64,000 nt of DNA. Origin: an uncultured Mucilaginibacter sp. (GTDB taxonomy: Bacteria > Bacteroidota > Bacteroidia > Sphingobacteriales > Sphingobacteriaceae). A model generated the notes under the pieces. That model was not told where the DNA came from, did no database searches, and saw nothing but the letters and a program-made list of their open reading frames with translations. Each line of letters starts with the position of its first letter. Within the stretch, counting starts at the first letter, position 1. Where the stretch lies: NCBI GenBank assembly GCA_903864275.1, contig CAIPFE010000022.1, forward strand, positions 1 to 64,000, in the 5' to 3' direction. Made by a program: the position numbers and the translations under genes. Shown one piece after another: positions 62,027 to 64,000 of this stretch.

Positions 62027-62084
62027 AAAATTGAATTTGATAAGCAGTTAAATCATCTGCTTTAACCAGTTCTTTGCGTCCTTT

Positions 62085-62144
62085 GTGAATTCTCGGTGCC
62101 CTTAGTGGTAAAAAACTTCACCACTAAGTACACTAAGAATTCAC
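62085..62144. terminator. Long hairpin between convergent genes
   Basis: Arms 62085-62109 and 62120-62144 (GTGAATTCTCGGTGCC... / ...CACTAAGAATTCAC) pair over 25 bp with four mismatches around a 10-nt loop. Typical of dispersed Bacteroidota repeats and well placed as a bidirectional terminator for hdc and the SRPBCC gene. Confidence 0.65.
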
Positions 62145-62177
62145 AGGGGACACTATGGAAAAAATTATCGAGCCTTT

Positions 62178-62615
62178 TTATTGGGGAACGCCGGCATGTT
62201 CTGTTAACAACTGAAGTAAACTTCCTTTGAAATATTGGTTCCAGCCTGCTTCGCAGCCATTATAACATTCTATCTCCGGTACAAGGCCGATGTGCGTCAT
62301 GGTGACCTGTGTCTCATCGCCCACAGCGGAAATTTCAAACACCACGCTGGTTCCGGTCCACTCGGTTTTGTCCTTCAGCCAGGGCAGGTAGCAGTCTGTT
62401 ACCAGCCATGCGATTTTTTTACCGGGTATACTTTCGGTAATTTCAAAAGTTACAAAGGTTCCGCTGCTGAAGCGGACGGTAAAAACATCATTTAATTTTT
62501 CGGTGCTGCCTTCAATGTTTTTTGCCCACCATTCACGGACCTGGTTGATGGCTTCGAACGCCTCAGCGGGCGTAAAGTCTGCAGCTATGCTGCTTTGATA
62601 ATTTTGCTGGTTCAT
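62178..62615 (-). CDS. SRPBCC-domain protein, second locus
   Basis: 145 aa, close paralogue of 34108: MNQQNYQSSIAADFTPAEAFEAINQV, then WLVTDCYLPWLKDKTEWTGTSVVFEI, then TMTHIGLVPEIECYNGCEAGWNQYF. Downstream of the ArsR-type regulator (62651), with a 35-bp gap. Ligand unknown. Confidence 0.88.
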   Translation of the reverse strand: MNQQNYQSSIAADFTPAEAFEAINQVREWWAKNIEGSTEKLNDVFTVRFSSGTFVTFEITESIPGKKIAWLVTDCYLPWLKDKTEWTGTSVVFEISAVGDETQVTMTHIGLVPEIECYNGCEAGWNQYFKGSLLQLLTEHAGVPQ

Positions 62616-62650
62616 TTTATTAATTTTTTAAATGTGTTTTGATAAATTTC

Positions 62651-62974
62651 TTAGTTCGGTAATTTGTTATTCAACAAATTTTCCAGATTCTTCAGTTTCG
62701 ATGTCCAGAACTGGTCGAAGTAATTGAGCCACTCGTGCAGGGCGTTAAACCCGTCCTGCTTCAATGTGCAATGCCGTTCGCGGCCGATGTCCTGAATAGC
62801 TATAAATCCCGCGGAATACAATACTTTAATGTGTTTCGAAACCGCGGGGCGGCTCATGTCGAAATTATCGGCCAGGCTGTTGATGGTTAAACTGTCCTTC
62901 GACAGCAGCATCAGCATATGCCGCCTGCTCGGGTCGGCAATTACCTGGAATGCGTCAAGCGTTGGTTGTGCCAT
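62651..62974 (-). CDS. ArsR-type regulator of the SRPBCC loci
   Basis: 107 aa. Winged helix: FQVIADPSRRHMLMLLSKDSLTINSLADNFDMSRPAVSKHIKVLYSAGFIAIQDIGRERHCTLKQDGFNALHEWLNYFDQFWTSK split in motif order HTH, wing, C-terminal helix. The recognition helix is SRPAVSKHIKVL. Non-metal SmtB/ArsR subgroup. It overlaps the upstream SRPBCC gene by 20 bp. Likely controls the tandem GTAACTTTTGAGTTAC sites at 63413-63456 and at 34642-34685. Confidence 0.88.
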   Translation of the reverse strand: MAQPTLDAFQVIADPSRRHMLMLLSKDSLTINSLADNFDMSRPAVSKHIKVLYSAGFIAIQDIGRERHCTLKQDGFNALHEWLNYFDQFWTSKLKNLENLLNNKLPN

Positions 62975-63407
62975 GATTGGTTTCGTTTAAGCGATCGAGT
63001 ATCTTATGCATATTTTGAAGCCAGCCTGCGTTCATGGCTTCGAAAATTCCGATGTGTTTCAATACCGCAAAATCGCCATGATCCAGTAAAAGCTCCGTGC
63101 CATTATCCTTTGGCTGTAATTCCCACCTTACTACCGACTCGACGTTGGTAGTGCCGTCTCCGGGCCCCAGGTTCCATGAATAAGAAAGGTTTTTGAAGGG
63201 CTCGATCTCCAATACCTTGCAATAGATGATGCCGTCCCAATCGAAAGCTGCTACCGGCTTACTCCGGAATGTAAATTCGTGCCCCTTAACCGGCTGAAAA
63301 TCGCTTTTCATGAGCCAGAGTTCCATCAACTCAGCGTTGGTGAGGTATTCCCAAACCGCCTCGGGCGGATGCTGGAAAAATAATTGGTGTTTAATGCTTG
63401 CTGCCAT
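62955..63407 (-). CDS. SRPBCC-domain protein, first gene of the regulator operon
   Basis: 150 aa. KHQLFFQHPPEAVWEYLTNAELMELWLMKSDFQPVKGHEFTFRSKPV opens an AHSA1-like domain; SYSWNLGPGDGTTNVESVVRWELQPKDNGTELLLDHGDFAVL and LNETNHGTTNA follow. It precedes the regulator gene in the same direction, and its start lies 6 bp from the operators. Confidence 0.85.
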   Translation of the reverse strand: MAASIKHQLFFQHPPEAVWEYLTNAELMELWLMKSDFQPVKGHEFTFRSKPVAAFDWDGIIYCKVLEIEPFKNLSYSWNLGPGDGTTNVESVVRWELQPKDNGTELLLDHGDFAVLKHIGIFEAMNAGWLQNMHKILDRLNETNHGTTNA

Positions 63408-63412
63408 AATAA

Positions 63413-63456
63413 GTAACTTTTAAGTTACCCAAATGTATAAGTAACTTTTGAGTTAC
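63413..63456. promoter_or_regulatory. Tandem ArsR-type operators, second locus
   Basis: GTAACTTTTAAGTTAC (63413-63428) and GTAACTTTTGAGTTAC (63441-63456), 28 bp centre to centre. The spacing and the sequence after them (GCAAATTTATTTTCAAAAAAA) match the first locus at 34642-34685. Confidence 0.72.
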
Positions 63457-63545
63457 GCAAATTTATTTTCAAAAAAATTAAAATTATTTTTTTAGCGATT
63501 GATAATCTTAAACAACAAGTAGGTAACTAATTGAAAATATGTGCG

Positions 63546-63646
63546 TTAAACGACTCCCCTCTTGAGAGGGGGCGCGCTGGAATGTGAGGTGGCGGGGGTG
63601 TGTTAGCAGGTATGTTCGTCAACACACCACTCCACCCCTCTCAAGA
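63546..63646. repeat. MITE-like repeat near the right end
   Basis: ACTCCCCTCTTGAGAGGGGG at the left forms a hairpin on its own and pairs with CACCCCTCTCAAGA at the right. The middle holds GGGGGTGTGTTAGCAGG and CAACACACCACTCC. A typical Bacteroidota intergenic repeat; no gene. Confidence 0.6.
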
Positions 63647-63675
63647 TGGTAACTATATATGAGTTGGGACAAAAG

Positions 63676-63999
63676 TTAATTAGTTTTTTCACTTGTGTAA
63701 GTTACCTTAGATAACAAACTGTCAATTTCAAAAGTAGTTGTATATAATAACAGTGCTCCAAACCCATTCTTAGCCCTATATGTATGGCTTATATGATAGG
63801 AAATAGGAGTAGTTTGTTTTTTTTCTGATATATCACGTTCTCTGTTACTAAATTTTTCCAATATGGGGGAACTTTTTGTTGTGATACTATCATATTCCGG
63901 ATGATTAATAGAAAAATCAGGATCGTAACCGTCCTTCCTTTTGTATTTTTTTGCAATATAATTCGCCTTTTTTTCTAAAGCATAATACTCCCTTTTATA
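63676..63999 (-). CDS. C-terminal part of an unknown gene running off the window
   Basis: On the minus strand the frame is open from the window edge to a TAA at 63676 (108 codons including stop). It starts YKREYYALEKKANYIAKKY and ends TTTFEIDSLLSKVTYTSEKTN. The frame has no internal stop and natural composition, so it is the 3' end of a real gene whose start lies beyond 64000. Probably a secreted or small unknown protein; no family recognised. Confidence 0.65.
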   Translation of the reverse strand, partial: YKREYYALEKKANYIAKKYKRKDGYDPDFSINHPEYDSITTKSSPILEKFSNRERDISEKKQTTPISYHISHTYRAKNGFGALLLYTTTFEIDSLLSKVTYTSEKTN

Positions 64000-64000
64000 C

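Overview
The window looks like chromosomal DNA of a Bacteroidota member of the Sphingobacteriaceae, most like Mucilaginibacter or Pedobacter. The reasons are a SusC/SusD pair with Bacteroidota-type lipoproteins, promoters with TAnnTTTG -7 boxes, many small SRPBCC/VOC/DoxX-type genes, and many short intergenic inverted repeats. The genus is an inference. No rRNA, tRNA or CRISPR array was seen.

Layout. 0-11 kb holds scattered housekeeping and accessory enzymes: an FMO-like monooxygenase, an SDR, an alpha/beta hydrolase, a type I methionine aminopeptidase, a hexapeptide acetyltransferase, an LLM-class oxidoreductase and a YjdM/PhnA protein. 11-15.5 kb is a minus-strand arsenic operon: ArsR2, ArsM, ArsR1, ArsC, a VOC protein, Acr3 and a metallophosphoesterase. 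It carries four copies of a putative ArsR operator. 15.6-16.3 kb is a REP-associated tyrosine transposase element whose gene is broken by a 20-bp palindrome; a 219-bp internally deleted relative lies at 8390-8608. 16.3-18.8 kb holds a RepA-like ATPase and a truncated DUF4369 protein.

19-30.4 kb is a polysaccharide utilisation locus: LamG lipoprotein, SusD, SusC, a secreted GH130 enzyme, an FHS-type sugar transporter and a ROK kinase, with a divergent LacI regulator. The palindrome AAAACCGGTTTT occurs three times, twice before the GH130 gene and once between the ROK and lacI genes, so this regulator probably controls the locus. 30.6-32.3 kb has two small membrane/lipoprotein genes and then a cluster of four copies of an ~85-nt dispersed repeat that recurs at four other places.

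32.3-46 kb is rich in ArsR/SRPBCC/VOC/DoxX/YdeI small genes, several duplicated. It also has an exported ADP-ribosylglycohydrolase-like protein, a GH46-like protein lacking the expected catalytic Glu, a beta-propeller protein and an alpha/beta hydrolase lacking its Ser nucleophile. 46.2-54 kb is an AT-rich accessory island of mostly unrecognised genes. It contains a phage-type HTH protein whose C-terminus is encoded by an inserted repeat, a lipoprotein plus SHETCEM-motif pair, a translationally coupled pair of unknown genes, and a membrane-anchored PGRP/T7-lysozyme-like amidase. 54-64 kb returns to ordinary genes: DoxX-like, acyl-CoA synthetase, dienelactone hydrolase, GEVED lipoprotein, RlmF, a kinase fragment and histidine decarboxylase. 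It ends with a second ArsR/SRPBCC locus that shares its tandem operators with the locus at 34.6 kb, and a partial gene runs off the right edge.

Gene decay is visible at several points: a glyoxalase remnant at 1437, a dienelactone hydrolase tail at 54891, a hydrolase-like tail at 47210 and the broken transposase. Families and functions are read from motifs and memory only; no database search was possible.
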